From Dokdonella_A sp039926425 (GTDB taxonomy: Bacteria > Pseudomonadota > Gammaproteobacteria > Xanthomonadales > Rhodanobacteraceae), in the NCBI RefSeq assembly GCF_039926425.1, contig NZ_JBDSWZ010000234.1:1-9560 (forward strand): 9,560 bases of DNA, given 5' to 3'. A model generated the notes under the pieces. It saw only the letters and a list, made by a program, of their open reading frames with translations. It did no database searches and was not told the origin of the DNA. The position numbers were made by a program, and so were the translations under genes. Position 1 is the stretch's first letter; each line of letters begins with the position of its first letter. Shown here one piece after another: positions 1-7,462 of the stretch.

Positions 1-397
1 CATCGGTGTGATAGATCGTGACGGTGAGCTTTTCGGCTGGCAGCTTGAACACCTGGGTCAACAACTCCCACGCCCACTCGATCGCCGCGCGCTTGAAGTA
101 GTCGCCGAACGACCAGTTGCCGAGCATTTCGAAAAACGTGTGGTGTCGCGCCGTGTAGCCGACCGAATCGAGATCGTTGTGCTTTCCGCCAGCGCGCAGG
201 CACCGCTGCACGTCTGCGGCGCGGACGAATTTCAGCTTCTCGCTTCCGAGAAACACATTCTTGAACTGCACCATGCCGCTGTTCGTGAACAGCAGCGTCG
301 GATCGTTCGATGGCACCAGCGAACTCGACGGCACGATGGTGTGATCCCGCGAGCGGAAAAACTCGAGGAACGCGGAGCGGATTTCGGAAGTTTTCAT
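1..397 (-). CDS. alaS: Alanyl-tRNA synthetase, N-terminal part (cut by window edge)
   Basis: Only the first 132 codons are in the window; the gene runs off the left edge. It encodes cytoplasmic alanyl-tRNA synthetase, which attaches alanine to tRNA-Ala. The visible part is the start of the class II aminoacylation domain. It begins MKTSEIRSAFLEFF and carries the family stretches TNSGMVQFKNVFLG (residues 38-51), CLRAGGKHNDL (66-76) and GYTARHHTFFEMLGNWSFGDYF (from residue 80), which are nearly invariant in AlaS. The ATG at 397 is the expected family start. I see no good Shine-Dalgarno sequence before it; the 63-nt spacer after recX instead carries a CCTCCTC run. The order recA-recX-alaS is common in proteobacteria, and the short spacer suggests co-transcription with recX. 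The identification is secure. Confidence 0.96.
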   Translation of the reverse strand, partial: MKTSEIRSAFLEFFRSRDHTIVPSSSLVPSNDPTLLFTNSGMVQFKNVFLGSEKLKFVRAADVQRCLRAGGKHNDLDSVGYTARHHTFFEMLGNWSFGDYFKRAAIEWAWELLTQVFKLPAEKLTVTIYHTD

Positions 398-460
398 GGG
401 CGGCACGGTTTGAGGAGGCTCAGGTCAGGCACGAGAAACGTGCGGTCGAGGCCAGCATTC

Positions 461-964
461 TCAATCGAAATCCTGACCCGGATCGTCCACTTGCGTGCGC
501 GTGACGGCGCGTACTGTCGCCGGATCGAAGCCTCGGCGCAAGAGAAAGGCAACCCGCTTTGCCTTCTCCGCTGCGTCGGCGGCGGCGGCCCCGGCAAAGC
601 GCCGGCGGACTTGTTCCGCGGCGATCGCCACCCAGTCGTGACCGAGCTCGCCGAACACCTCTCCGATTGCCGCGTCGCTCAAACCGTGAGAACGCAGTTC
701 CGCGGCGATTCGTCGCGGACCATAGCCTTGGGACACACGACGACGCGACAGGCTTTCCGCGAACCGGTCATCGCTCTGGTAGTGCTGGCCCTTGAGGCGA
801 TCGATCGCCTCGGATGCATCGGTCTTCTCGTAGCCGCGCAATGCCAGTTTGAGCTTGAGTTCCCGGGTCGAGTGCTCGCGACGTGCGAGGAGTCCGAGCG
901 CCCTGTCATACGCGGCTGCGGGTGCCGGAGCGGTTTCAGACTTGGAAGATTTCCACTTTGACAT
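461..964 (-). CDS. recX: Regulatory protein RecX
   Basis: Encodes a 167-residue RecX, the usual size for the family. RecX binds RecA filaments and limits their extension and their recombinase and coprotease activity. The protein is built from three-helix repeats. Visible family segments are YDRALGLLARREHSTREL (19-36), the central DDRFAESLSRRRVSQGYG block (65-82) followed by PRRIAAELRSHGLS, and a C-terminal AKRVAFLLRRGFDPATV segment (135-151). The first 18 residues are a low-complexity Ser/Lys/Ala/Pro tail. The start at 964 lies 18 nt after the stop of the small membrane-protein ORF and has only a weak ribosome binding site, so translational coupling is plausible. It is separated from recA by two other genes rather than directly following it. 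Identity rests on motifs and on its position between recA and alaS. Confidence 0.93.
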   Translation of the reverse strand: MSKWKSSKSETAPAPAAAYDRALGLLARREHSTRELKLKLALRGYEKTDASEAIDRLKGQHYQSDDRFAESLSRRRVSQGYGPRRIAAELRSHGLSDAAIGEVFGELGHDWVAIAAEQVRRRFAGAAAADAAEKAKRVAFLLRRGFDPATVRAVTRTQVDDPGQDFD

Positions 965-982
965 GGCGGGCGACGCAATCGT

Positions 983-1105
983 TCAGCAGACCAATGGCAG
1001 CAGACCGGTCATCAACGCAATGACGAGGCCGACGATGGCGCCCACGACAAGCCCAGCTGCTGCGATGAAAACAGAGCTCGCACGATGCGCGCCAGTCGAC
1101 GCCAT
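983..1105 (-). CDS. Small single-helix membrane protein, 40 aa, unknown function
   Basis: A short ORF fills the space between the DUF442 gene and recX. Its ATG at 1105 comes 2 nt after the preceding stop codon, and its TGA at 983-985 lies 18 nt before recX. The product has a short polar N-terminus (MASTGAHRASS). A continuous hydrophobic segment with glycines (about residues 12-34) follows, and the chain ends in LLPLVC. This looks like one transmembrane helix with small-residue packing faces. I do not recognise the family. Support for its being real is the near-perfect fit in an otherwise gapless operon and the coherent membrane-helix composition. No strong Shine-Dalgarno is visible, which fits translation by coupling to the upstream gene. 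It could still be a chance ORF in GC-rich DNA. Confidence 0.55.
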   Translation of the reverse strand: MASTGAHRASSVFIAAAGLVVGAIVGLVIALMTGLLPLVC

Positions 1106-1107
1106 TC

Positions 1108-1653
1108 TCACGGAGACGCGCTCCGCGCGGCAACGCGCAACTGAATGTCAGAGAGAAGATCATCGGCCGACTGGCCTGCAGAGGCCACAGCGCGGACGAT
1201 CTGCTCCGCGTCGAGCCCGCCGGTCCGCTTGGCTTCCGCCATAGCCCAGGTGCGCGCCGCGCGTCGACCGCTGCGGCAATAAAGGAGAACTGGACGAACC
1301 GAATGGTCAAGCGTCTGTTGAAGAGTATCGACAGCGAGAAGAGGTATATCGCCGTGCCCAACGGGAAGGTAAGTGAACGCAAGACCGTTGGCCCGCGCGG
1401 CGCCGTCCATCTCGGCGGACGACGGCTGAACCGGCTCTTCGCCGTCAGGCCGTAGATCGACGATCGCGTGAAAACCCCGTGCCTTCAAATCGACGACTTG
1501 ATCGGGCAGAACCTGTTCGGCGATCCAGATCCCGTCCGAGAGCTGCTTCGGCTTGACCGGCACGCTGCGCGTCGCAGACCACGCAGCAACGCCCAGGACC
1601 GCAAGCGCACCGATCAGCGACGACACGAAAAATGTCCCTTTCAAACCAGCCAT
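1108..1653 (-). CDS. Membrane-anchored DUF442 / rhodanese-like cysteine phosphatase or sulfurtransferase family protein
   Basis: A 181-residue protein starting MAGLKGTFF. A hydrophobic N-terminal segment (about 8-28) looks like a membrane anchor or uncleaved signal. The rest resembles the DUF442/TIGR01244 family (beta-lactamase-hydrolase-like phosphatase fold). It has a strand-rich LSDGIWIAEQVLPDQVVDL stretch (38-56), FHAIVDLRPDGEEP (61-74), FTYLPVGHGDIP (93-104) and the active-site loop LLYCRSGRRAAR (123-134). Cys126 in CRSGRR fits the rhodanese CRxGx(R/T) loop. The dual-specificity CX5R spacing would put Ala at the Arg position, so a sulfurtransferase or phosphatase role cannot be chosen from sequence. 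The ATG at 1653 is preferred because upstream in-frame starts lie inside recA. It starts 22 nt after the recA stop and so is probably transcribed with recA. The substrate is unknown. Confidence 0.8.
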   Translation of the reverse strand: MAGLKGTFFVSSLIGALAVLGVAAWSATRSVPVKPKQLSDGIWIAEQVLPDQVVDLKARGFHAIVDLRPDGEEPVQPSSAEMDGAARANGLAFTYLPVGHGDIPLLAVDTLQQTLDHSVRPVLLYCRSGRRAARTWAMAEAKRTGGLDAEQIVRAVASAGQSADDLLSDIQLRVAARSASP

Positions 1654-1675
1654 GGTGCGCGCCCGCAGCGGATTC

Positions 1676-2713
<1,038 letters not shown>

Positions 2714-2752
2714 CGTGGAATCCTCGGTAGTGATGCGGCGACTGTGCCGCTG

Positions 2753-2777
2753 GCGCGTCTCATCAGGTAAGACGCGC
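2753..2777 (-). repeat. Perfect 8-bp inverted repeat in the recA leader
   Basis: Read on the minus strand, GCGCGTCT and AGACGCGC flank a 9-nt spacer. The element lies between the possible recA -10 (2791-2799) and the recA ribosome binding site (2721-2725), so it would be within the first 35 nt of the transcript. It could fold as an RNA hairpin or serve as a palindromic operator. There is no T-run, so it does not look like an intrinsic terminator for pncC. It does not match the LexA boxes I know (CTGT-N8-ACAG, GTTC-N7-GAAC or the xanthomonad form). Confidence 0.5.
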
Positions 2778-2790
2778 GAAGCCGCCGCCG

Positions 2791-2799
2791 ATTATCCCA
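2791..2799 (-). promoter_or_regulatory. Possible recA promoter, extended -10 element
   Basis: On the minus strand TGG-GATAAT fits an extended -10 (TGn plus 5 of 6 consensus bases), about 78 nt upstream of the recA start. No convincing -35 hexamer is found at 16-18 nt spacing, which is tolerated by extended -10 promoters. The location, in the only sizeable gap upstream of recA, supports the call; it is a motif match only. Confidence 0.4.
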
Positions 2800-2833
2800 C
2801 AGCCGCCAGCACGCGCGATCCGCGGATGACGGT

Positions 2834-3343
2834 TCAGCTCGTAAGAATCCGCCGCACGCCATCAAGCGCCGCGCCGACCGTCTGCCGGCGCACTGCTTCG
2901 CGATCGCCGTCGAAGTGGAACAGTTCGGCACGCGCGTAGCCGCCTCGCCGCTTCCAGCCAATCCACACGGTGCCGACGGGCTTGTCGATCGTTCCACCGC
3001 CCGGACCTGCGACGCCAGTGACCGCGACCGCGATGCCCGCGCCGTAACGCGCGAGCGCGCCCGACACCATTTCGACGACCGTTTCCTGACTCACCGCGCC
3101 GGTGCGCTCGATCGTCTGCGGCTGGACGCCCAGAAGGGATTCCTTTGCCTGATAGCTGTACGCCACCACGCCGCATTCGAACCATGTCGAGCTGCCCGGA
3201 ATATCCGTCAGGACCTTCGCGATCCAGCCGCCGGTGCACGATTCGGCTGCGACAACGGTCATGCCGCGCGCAATCAGGCACTCCGCGACGACGTGCGCCT
3301 GCGCGTTGAGTGTCTCGTCCGAAGGAAGATCGACAGCAGCCAT
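2834..3343 (-). CDS. pncC: Nicotinamide-nucleotide amidohydrolase (CinA C-terminal domain)
   Basis: A 169-residue stand-alone CinA C-terminal domain protein. Members of this family (PncC, formerly YgaD) hydrolyse nicotinamide mononucleotide to nicotinate mononucleotide and ammonia, returning NMN to NAD synthesis. Seen here are AAESCTGGWIA (32-42) with the likely catalytic Ser35, FECGVVAYSYQAKESLLGV (55-73), TGAVSQETV (81-89), VAVTGVAGPGGGT (106-118) and KPVGTVWIGW (121-130), all typical. The ATG at 3343 gives the usual family length (E. coli PncC is about 165 residues) and has GAGGG upstream; an in-frame upstream start would add a 25-residue non-conserved tail. The N-terminal CinA ADP-ribose pyrophosphatase domain is absent. 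It lies directly upstream of recA, a known cinA/pncC-recA neighbourhood, and 90 nt after the thioesterase gene. Confidence 0.93.
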   Translation of the reverse strand: MAAVDLPSDETLNAQAHVVAECLIARGMTVVAAESCTGGWIAKVLTDIPGSSTWFECGVVAYSYQAKESLLGVQPQTIERTGAVSQETVVEMVSGALARYGAGIAVAVTGVAGPGGGTIDKPVGTVWIGWKRRGGYARAELFHFDGDREAVRRQTVGAALDGVRRILTS

Positions 3344-3433
3344 CGTGGCGCCCTCAGCGAACGCAAACCGCGAGCATACTCCAGCCCCCGACCCGTTCCG
3401 AAGGGCGATGCGCATCAAACCAAGGCGTGAGCG

Positions 3434-3841
3434 TCATCGCCGTTCGAGCGACCGTTCGACCGCGACTGCTGCGCCATGTTCGTCGACTGCGACCATCACG
3501 AATTCGCCTGACGTCGCAAGTTTCTGTTCGGCGCCCGGCGTCTCTTCGCGCAGCATCGAAACCCGCACGGTCATCGAACTCCGGCCGACACCGGTCACCT
3601 CGGCAACAAGTTCCACAATGTCGCCGAGCCGCACGGCCAGGCGGAAATCGATGCGGTCCGAGCGCGCAGTCACGACCGTGCATCCAGCGAAGCGACTGGC
3701 GACCAGGAACGCCGCCTTGTCCATCCACGCAAGTGCCTGGCCACCGAACAACGTGCCGAGGTGATTGCAATGGTGTGGAAACACGATCTCGACCAGCCGC
3801 GCCGCAGAGGCCGATTCGGCCGTTGCGACATCAGTGGACAT
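3434..3841 (-). CDS. Acyl-CoA thioesterase, hotdog fold (YciA-like)
   Basis: A 135-residue single hotdog-domain protein. Homologues hydrolyse acyl-CoA thioesters to free acid and CoA in the cytoplasm. Visible signatures are EIVFPHHCNHLGTLFGG (18-34), followed by QALAWMDKAAFLVASR (35-50) with the likely catalytic Asp41, the strand VTARSDRIDFRLAVRLGDIVEL, and VGRSSMTVRVSMLRE (85-99). It starts 2 nt after the nrdB stop (TGA-AC-ATG). The ATG at 3841 is chosen over a TTG two codons earlier because the latter overlaps the nrdB stop codon. No Shine-Dalgarno is visible, so translation probably depends on ribosomes finishing nrdB. It is therefore likely under the same riboswitch as nrdAB, although no direct metabolic link is evident. 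The chain-length preference cannot be read from the sequence. Confidence 0.88.
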   Translation of the reverse strand: MSTDVATAESASAARLVEIVFPHHCNHLGTLFGGQALAWMDKAAFLVASRFAGCTVVTARSDRIDFRLAVRLGDIVELVAEVTGVGRSSMTVRVSMLREETPGAEQKLATSGEFVMVAVDEHGAAVAVERSLERR

Positions 3842-3843
3842 GT

Positions 3844-4866
3844 TCAAAATGCATGGTCGAAGCTCACTTCGCCCTGCACCGCCACCTGATAGGCGGATAC
3901 CCGACGCTCGAAGAAATTCGTCAGCTCCTGCACATCCTGCAGCTCCATGAATGGAAACGGATTCTTCGCGCCATAGCGCGGCGGCAAGTGCAGCATCGCC
4001 AGCCTCTGATCGGCAACGTACTCCAGATATTCGCGCATTTCCTTCAACGTCATGCCAACCACGCCCTGCCCCAACACGTCCTCTGCGAATGCGGTTTCGC
4101 AGTCGACCGCGTCAGCAATCATCTCGGTCGCCTGCGCAGCCCACTCGGCATCGAACAAATGCGGTTCCTCGCGCTCGACGGTGCGCAAGACTTCAAACGC
4201 AAAACCCATGTGCGCCGACTCGTCGCGAAAGACCCACGCGGTGCCCGCCGCGAGGCCGGGAAGCAATCCTCGAGAACGAAGGAAATATACATAGGCAAAC
4301 GCGCCGAAGAAGAAAAGTCCTTCGATGCAGGTCGCGAAACAGGTGAGATTGAGCAGGAACTGCCGGCGATCGCCGTCCGAGCGGATGCGGTCGAGGGTCT
4401 GGATCGAATCGATCCAGCGCTGGCAGAATTCGGCCTTGCGACGGATCGATGGAATGTTCTCGATCGCCGCGAACGCCTGCGCTCTCCGCTCGGGCTCGGG
4501 AATGTAGTTGTCGAGCAGGGTGAGATAGAACTGCACATGCAGCGCCTCTTCGTACAGCTGGCGAGAGAGGTACATGCGGGCTTCGGGCGCGTTGATGTGC
4601 GTGTAGAGATTGAGCACGAGATTGTTGGCGACGATCGAGTCACCGGTCGCGAAGAACGCGACGAGTCGTTCGATCAGGTGTCGATCGGCGGGCGTCATGC
4701 GCTGCAGGAGGTGCCCGAGGTCGATCTGGAAATCGATCTCCTCCACCGACCAGGTGTTCTTGATCGCCGCGCGGTACATCTCGTAGAACTGGGGATAGCG
4801 CATCGGGCGCAGCGTCAGATCAAAGCCAGGATCGAGCAGACGTGCAACAGGTGGGGCAGTGTTCAT
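3844..4866 (-). CDS. nrdB: Class Ia ribonucleotide reductase, small (radical) subunit
   Basis: The 340-residue beta subunit of ribonucleoside-diphosphate reductase. It holds the diiron-tyrosyl radical cofactor that starts catalysis in NrdA and needs oxygen for assembly. The metal ligands can be aligned with E. coli NrdB. They are Asp76 in FFATGDSIV, Glu107 and His110 in EEALHVQFY, Glu182 in CIEGLFFFGAFAY, and Glu216/His219 in RDESAHMGF. Tyr114 (ExxHxxxY) occupies the radical-tyrosine position, so this is a canonical tyrosyl-radical enzyme rather than a class Ic variant. The ATG at 4866 is preceded by GGAAG at good spacing; an upstream GTG-type extension has no conserved content. It follows nrdA after 118 nt containing a dispersed palindromic repeat and is tightly followed by the thioesterase gene. 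The ferredoxin gene yfaE/nrdY often found next to nrdB is absent here. Confidence 0.97.
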   Translation of the reverse strand: MNTAPPVARLLDPGFDLTLRPMRYPQFYEMYRAAIKNTWSVEEIDFQIDLGHLLQRMTPADRHLIERLVAFFATGDSIVANNLVLNLYTHINAPEARMYLSRQLYEEALHVQFYLTLLDNYIPEPERRAQAFAAIENIPSIRRKAEFCQRWIDSIQTLDRIRSDGDRRQFLLNLTCFATCIEGLFFFGAFAYVYFLRSRGLLPGLAAGTAWVFRDESAHMGFAFEVLRTVEREEPHLFDAEWAAQATEMIADAVDCETAFAEDVLGQGVVGMTLKEMREYLEYVADQRLAMLHLPPRYGAKNPFPFMELQDVQELTNFFERRVSAYQVAVQGEVSFDHAF

Positions 4867-4947
4867 TTCAACTTCCAGGCAACGTGGCAACACGACCATT
4901 CCGGCAGCATCGGCAACCGTGGCGCTTCCGGTGCAAAAGAATTTCGA

Positions 4948-4975
4948 TGGATCCCCGCGCGCGCGGGAATGACGG
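4948..4975 (-). repeat. Dispersed palindromic repeat (CGTCATTCCCGCG type) between nrdA and nrdB
   Basis: Plus strand TGGATCCCCGCG is followed by CGCGCGGGAATGACGG, with a perfect 14-bp palindrome CCCGCGCGCGCGGG at 4954-4967. Translated on the minus strand it gives the tell-tale VIPARAGIH peptide, which recurs in spurious ORFs of many proteobacterial genomes because this repeat family is so widespread. It is REP-like in size and position, in the 118-nt gap between two co-transcribed genes. There it would form a stable RNA hairpin able to affect message stability or the nrdA:nrdB ratio. Only one copy is in the window, so the family assignment rests on recognition of the motif. Confidence 0.7.
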
Positions 4976-4984
4976 ACCCGATCA

Positions 4985-7420
4985 TCATTGACAGGCTTCG
5001 CACGACTCCGGATTCTCGAGCGAACAAACCAGCGCTTCCGCGTCGGTGTAGGTCTTCGCCGGTATCGCCCCGAGCGTCGTCTTCGCGATCCGCGTCGCCG
5101 GGCGCGAGCGCAGGTAGTACGTGGTCTTCAGGCCCTGCCTCCATGCGTACATATACATGCTCGACAACTGGCCGATGTTGGGGTTCTCGATGAAGAGGTT
5201 GAGAGATTGGCTCTGATCGATGAAGGCGCCGCGCTCCGCTGCCATGTCGATCAGCGCGCGCATGGGCGTTTCCCATACCGTTCGATAAATCGTCCGTAGT
5301 TCTTGCGGCAACTCCGCAATGGCCTGCACCGATCCTTCGGCCGACTTGATCGCATCCCGAATCGCGCTCGTCCAGAGTCCCAGCCGTTTCAACTCGTCGA
5401 CCAGATACCGGTTCACCTGCAGGAAATCGCCGGACAGGGTTTCGCGCTTGAACAGGTTCGATACCTGCGGTTCGATGCACTCGTAGCAACCCGCGATCGA
5501 GGCGATCGTCGCGGTCGGGGCGATCGCGATCAGCAGCGAATTGCGTAGCCCGTACGTGCGGATATCCGCACGCAGCGCGTCCCAGCGTGCGCTATCGCGC
5601 GGCGTGACATTCCACGCGTCGAACTGCAATTCTCCGCGTGCAGCGCGGGTGTCGGAGAATGCCGGGTGCGCGCCTTTTTCGCGCGCAAGCTCGAGCGAGG
5701 TCCGCAGCGCCCAGTAGTAGATTTCCTCGGAAATGCGCGCCGACAAATTGCGCGCGGCAGTGCTGTCGAACGGCAGGCGCAACGCGAAGAACAGATCCTG
5801 CAACCCCATCAATCCGAGACCGACCGGCCGCCAGCGCATGTTCGACGAGCGCGCCGTATCGATCGGATAGAAATTGAGATCGATCACGCGATCGAGCTGA
5901 CGCACGGCGACCTGCACCGTGTGTGCGAGCTTGTCGAAGTCGAACGCGACGCCGTCGTGATGCCGCGAGAGGTTGATCGAGCCGAGATTGCACACGGCCG
6001 TCTCGCCATCGTGCGTCACCTCGACGATCTCGGTGCACAAATTGGACAGGTGCACTGCGTTGTCGGGTTTTGCAGTCTGGTTGCACGCGCGGTTGCACGC
6101 GTCCTTGAACGTCATCCAGCCGTTGCCGGTCTGCGCCAGCGTCCGCATCATCCGCGCGTACAGATCGCGCGCCTTGATCGTCTTGCGCGCGAGCCCCTGC
6201 GCTTCCGCCTGCACGTAAGCACTTTCAAATGCATCGCCCCACAGGTCGGGGAACGCCGGCACGTCTTTCGGATCGAACAGCGACCACGCAGCGTCGATGT
6301 CGACGCGCTTCATGAACAGGTCCGGCACCCAGTTCGCGAGGTTGAGATGATGGGTGCGGCGCGCATCGTCCCCGGTGTTCTCACGAAGCTCCAGAAACGC
6401 TTCGACGTCGGCGTGCCACGGTTCGAGATAAACGCACGCGGCGCCTTTGCGCTTGCCGCCCTGGTTGACTGCGGCGACGGATGAATCCAGCGTTTTCAGC
6501 CATGGCACGATGCCGTTGCTGAGTCCATTGGTCGAGCGGATCAGCGATCCTTCCGAGCGCACCCGGTGCCAGGCGAGACCGATGCCGCCGGAGAACTTCG
6601 ACAGCAGCGCGACATCGCGGTACTTCGCGTAGATGGCTTCGAGCGAATCCGCCGGCGAATCGAGTAGAAAGCAGCTCGACAACTGCTCATGACGCGTGCC
6701 GGAGTTGAACAGTGTCGGCGAACTCGGCACGTAGTCGAGTGCTGCGAACAAGTGGTAGAGCTCGATCGCGTCGATCACGTTTTCGCTGAGCGAACACGCG
6801 ACGCGCAGCCAGAACTGTTGCGGCGTCTCGATCACCTGACGCTGCGTCGGATGCTTCAGAAGATAGCGGTCGTACAGCGTGCGCAGGCCGAAGTACTCGA
6901 AACGCATCGAGTACTGCGGATCGATCGCATCGTTGAGCTTGCGCGCGTTCGCTTCGACAAACGCCAGCACGCGTTCGTTGATCAGGCCGGCATCGAAACC
7001 GAGGCGGATCGACTGCGAAAACGAGTACACGCCGAGTCCCTGCACTTCCTTGTCGACGTAGCCCGCCAAAAGACGCGCCGCAACTTTGGAATATTCCGGT
7101 TCCTCCGCGATGAACGACGCCGCTGTGCGGATCGACAGCTCGTCCAGCTCGCGCGTGCTCGCCCCGTCGTAGAGTCCGGCGATCGTCTTCAGCGCGACGC
7201 GCATCGGTTCGACATCCGGGAGCGCTTCACAACAGCGCGTCACCGCGCGGACGATCTTGTTCAGATCGACCGGTTCTCTTGCTCCGGAACGCTTGGTGAC
7301 CTGCATCGATGTCGGGCCGGGATGCCGCGGCGTGAGGCGGAAACCGGTCTGGTCGGGCGATGGCGCTGCGGGGGCCGCGTCAGTCCGCGGTGCGGCATCG
7401 ACGGTATCGGGGGCGGACAT
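4985..7420 (-). CDS. nrdA: Class Ia ribonucleotide reductase, large (catalytic) subunit
   Basis: An 811-residue alpha subunit that reduces ribonucleoside diphosphates to deoxyribonucleotides with NrdB. It opens with a 38-residue Pro/Ala-rich tail of unknown role. An N-terminal ATP-cone (about 39-120, starting MQVTKRSGAREPVDLNKIV) for dATP/ATP activity control follows. The catalytic barrel contains Cys250 (LSSCFLL), the N460-L-C462-T-E464 finger loop with the thiyl-radical cysteine, and Cys477 (AVCNLGSINLSR). Tyr768-Tyr769 (LKTTYYLRSRPA) are the radical-transfer tyrosines, and the C-terminal redox pair is Cys807/Cys810 (SCEACQ). No key residue is missing. The ATG at 7420 is chosen because AAGGAG (7430-7435) lies 9 nt upstream; no ribosome binding site precedes the alternative Met39. 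The 400-nt leader carries a cobalamin riboswitch and a hairpin masking this ribosome binding site. Confidence 0.97.
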   Translation of the reverse strand: MSAPDTVDAAPRTDAAPAAPSPDQTGFRLTPRHPGPTSMQVTKRSGAREPVDLNKIVRAVTRCCEALPDVEPMRVALKTIAGLYDGASTRELDELSIRTAASFIAEEPEYSKVAARLLAGYVDKEVQGLGVYSFSQSIRLGFDAGLINERVLAFVEANARKLNDAIDPQYSMRFEYFGLRTLYDRYLLKHPTQRQVIETPQQFWLRVACSLSENVIDAIELYHLFAALDYVPSSPTLFNSGTRHEQLSSCFLLDSPADSLEAIYAKYRDVALLSKFSGGIGLAWHRVRSEGSLIRSTNGLSNGIVPWLKTLDSSVAAVNQGGKRKGAACVYLEPWHADVEAFLELRENTGDDARRTHHLNLANWVPDLFMKRVDIDAAWSLFDPKDVPAFPDLWGDAFESAYVQAEAQGLARKTIKARDLYARMMRTLAQTGNGWMTFKDACNRACNQTAKPDNAVHLSNLCTEIVEVTHDGETAVCNLGSINLSRHHDGVAFDFDKLAHTVQVAVRQLDRVIDLNFYPIDTARSSNMRWRPVGLGLMGLQDLFFALRLPFDSTAARNLSARISEEIYYWALRTSLELAREKGAHPAFSDTRAARGELQFDAWNVTPRDSARWDALRADIRTYGLRNSLLIAIAPTATIASIAGCYECIEPQVSNLFKRETLSGDFLQVNRYLVDELKRLGLWTSAIRDAIKSAEGSVQAIAELPQELRTIYRTVWETPMRALIDMAAERGAFIDQSQSLNLFIENPNIGQLSSMYMYAWRQGLKTTYYLRSRPATRIAKTTLGAIPAKTYTDAEALVCSLENPESCEACQ

Positions 7421-7425
7421 GCGGA

Positions 7426-7462
7426 TGTTCTCCTTCGCGAGCAAACGGACCGCAGGAGAACA
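7426..7462 (-). promoter_or_regulatory. Hairpin masking the nrdA Shine-Dalgarno (riboswitch expression platform)
   Basis: In the nrdA mRNA, UGUUCUCCU (7454-7462) is perfectly complementary over 9 nt to AGGAGAACA (7426-7434), which contains most of the nrdA Shine-Dalgarno AAGGAG (7430-7435). The loop is 19 nt and can add an inner GCG/CGC pairing. Formation would block ribosome access to nrdA. A competing partner is visible upstream: CCGCGGAG (7491-7498) can pair with CUCCUGCGG (7450-7458) with one bulged U, disrupting the hairpin and freeing the ribosome binding site. This gives a plausible two-state switch. Pairings are seen in the sequence; the switching is inferred. Confidence 0.6.

Noticed and set aside
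429..443. Small hairpin GCACG-N5-CGTGC between recX and alaS
   Set aside because: A 5-bp stem without a T-run is too weak for a terminator and is expected by chance in GC-rich DNA.
8..961. Long plus-strand open frame of 317 codons at the left end
   Set aside because: It runs antisense to alaS and recX, which both have clear family motifs; its translation is Arg-rich and unlike any protein I know.
3344..3433. Possible separate promoter for pncC (TATGCT at the -10 position)
   Set aside because: No acceptable -35 hexamer is found at 16-18 nt, so it is not listed as a feature.
4954..4967. Intrinsic terminator between nrdA and nrdB
   Set aside because: The GC palindrome is not followed by a T-run on either strand and fits a known dispersed repeat better.
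3310..5193. Plus-strand open frame of 627 codons
   Set aside because: It is antisense to pncC, the thioesterase, nrdB and the end of nrdA, and crosses their spacers. Its composition is that of a GC-rich shadow frame.
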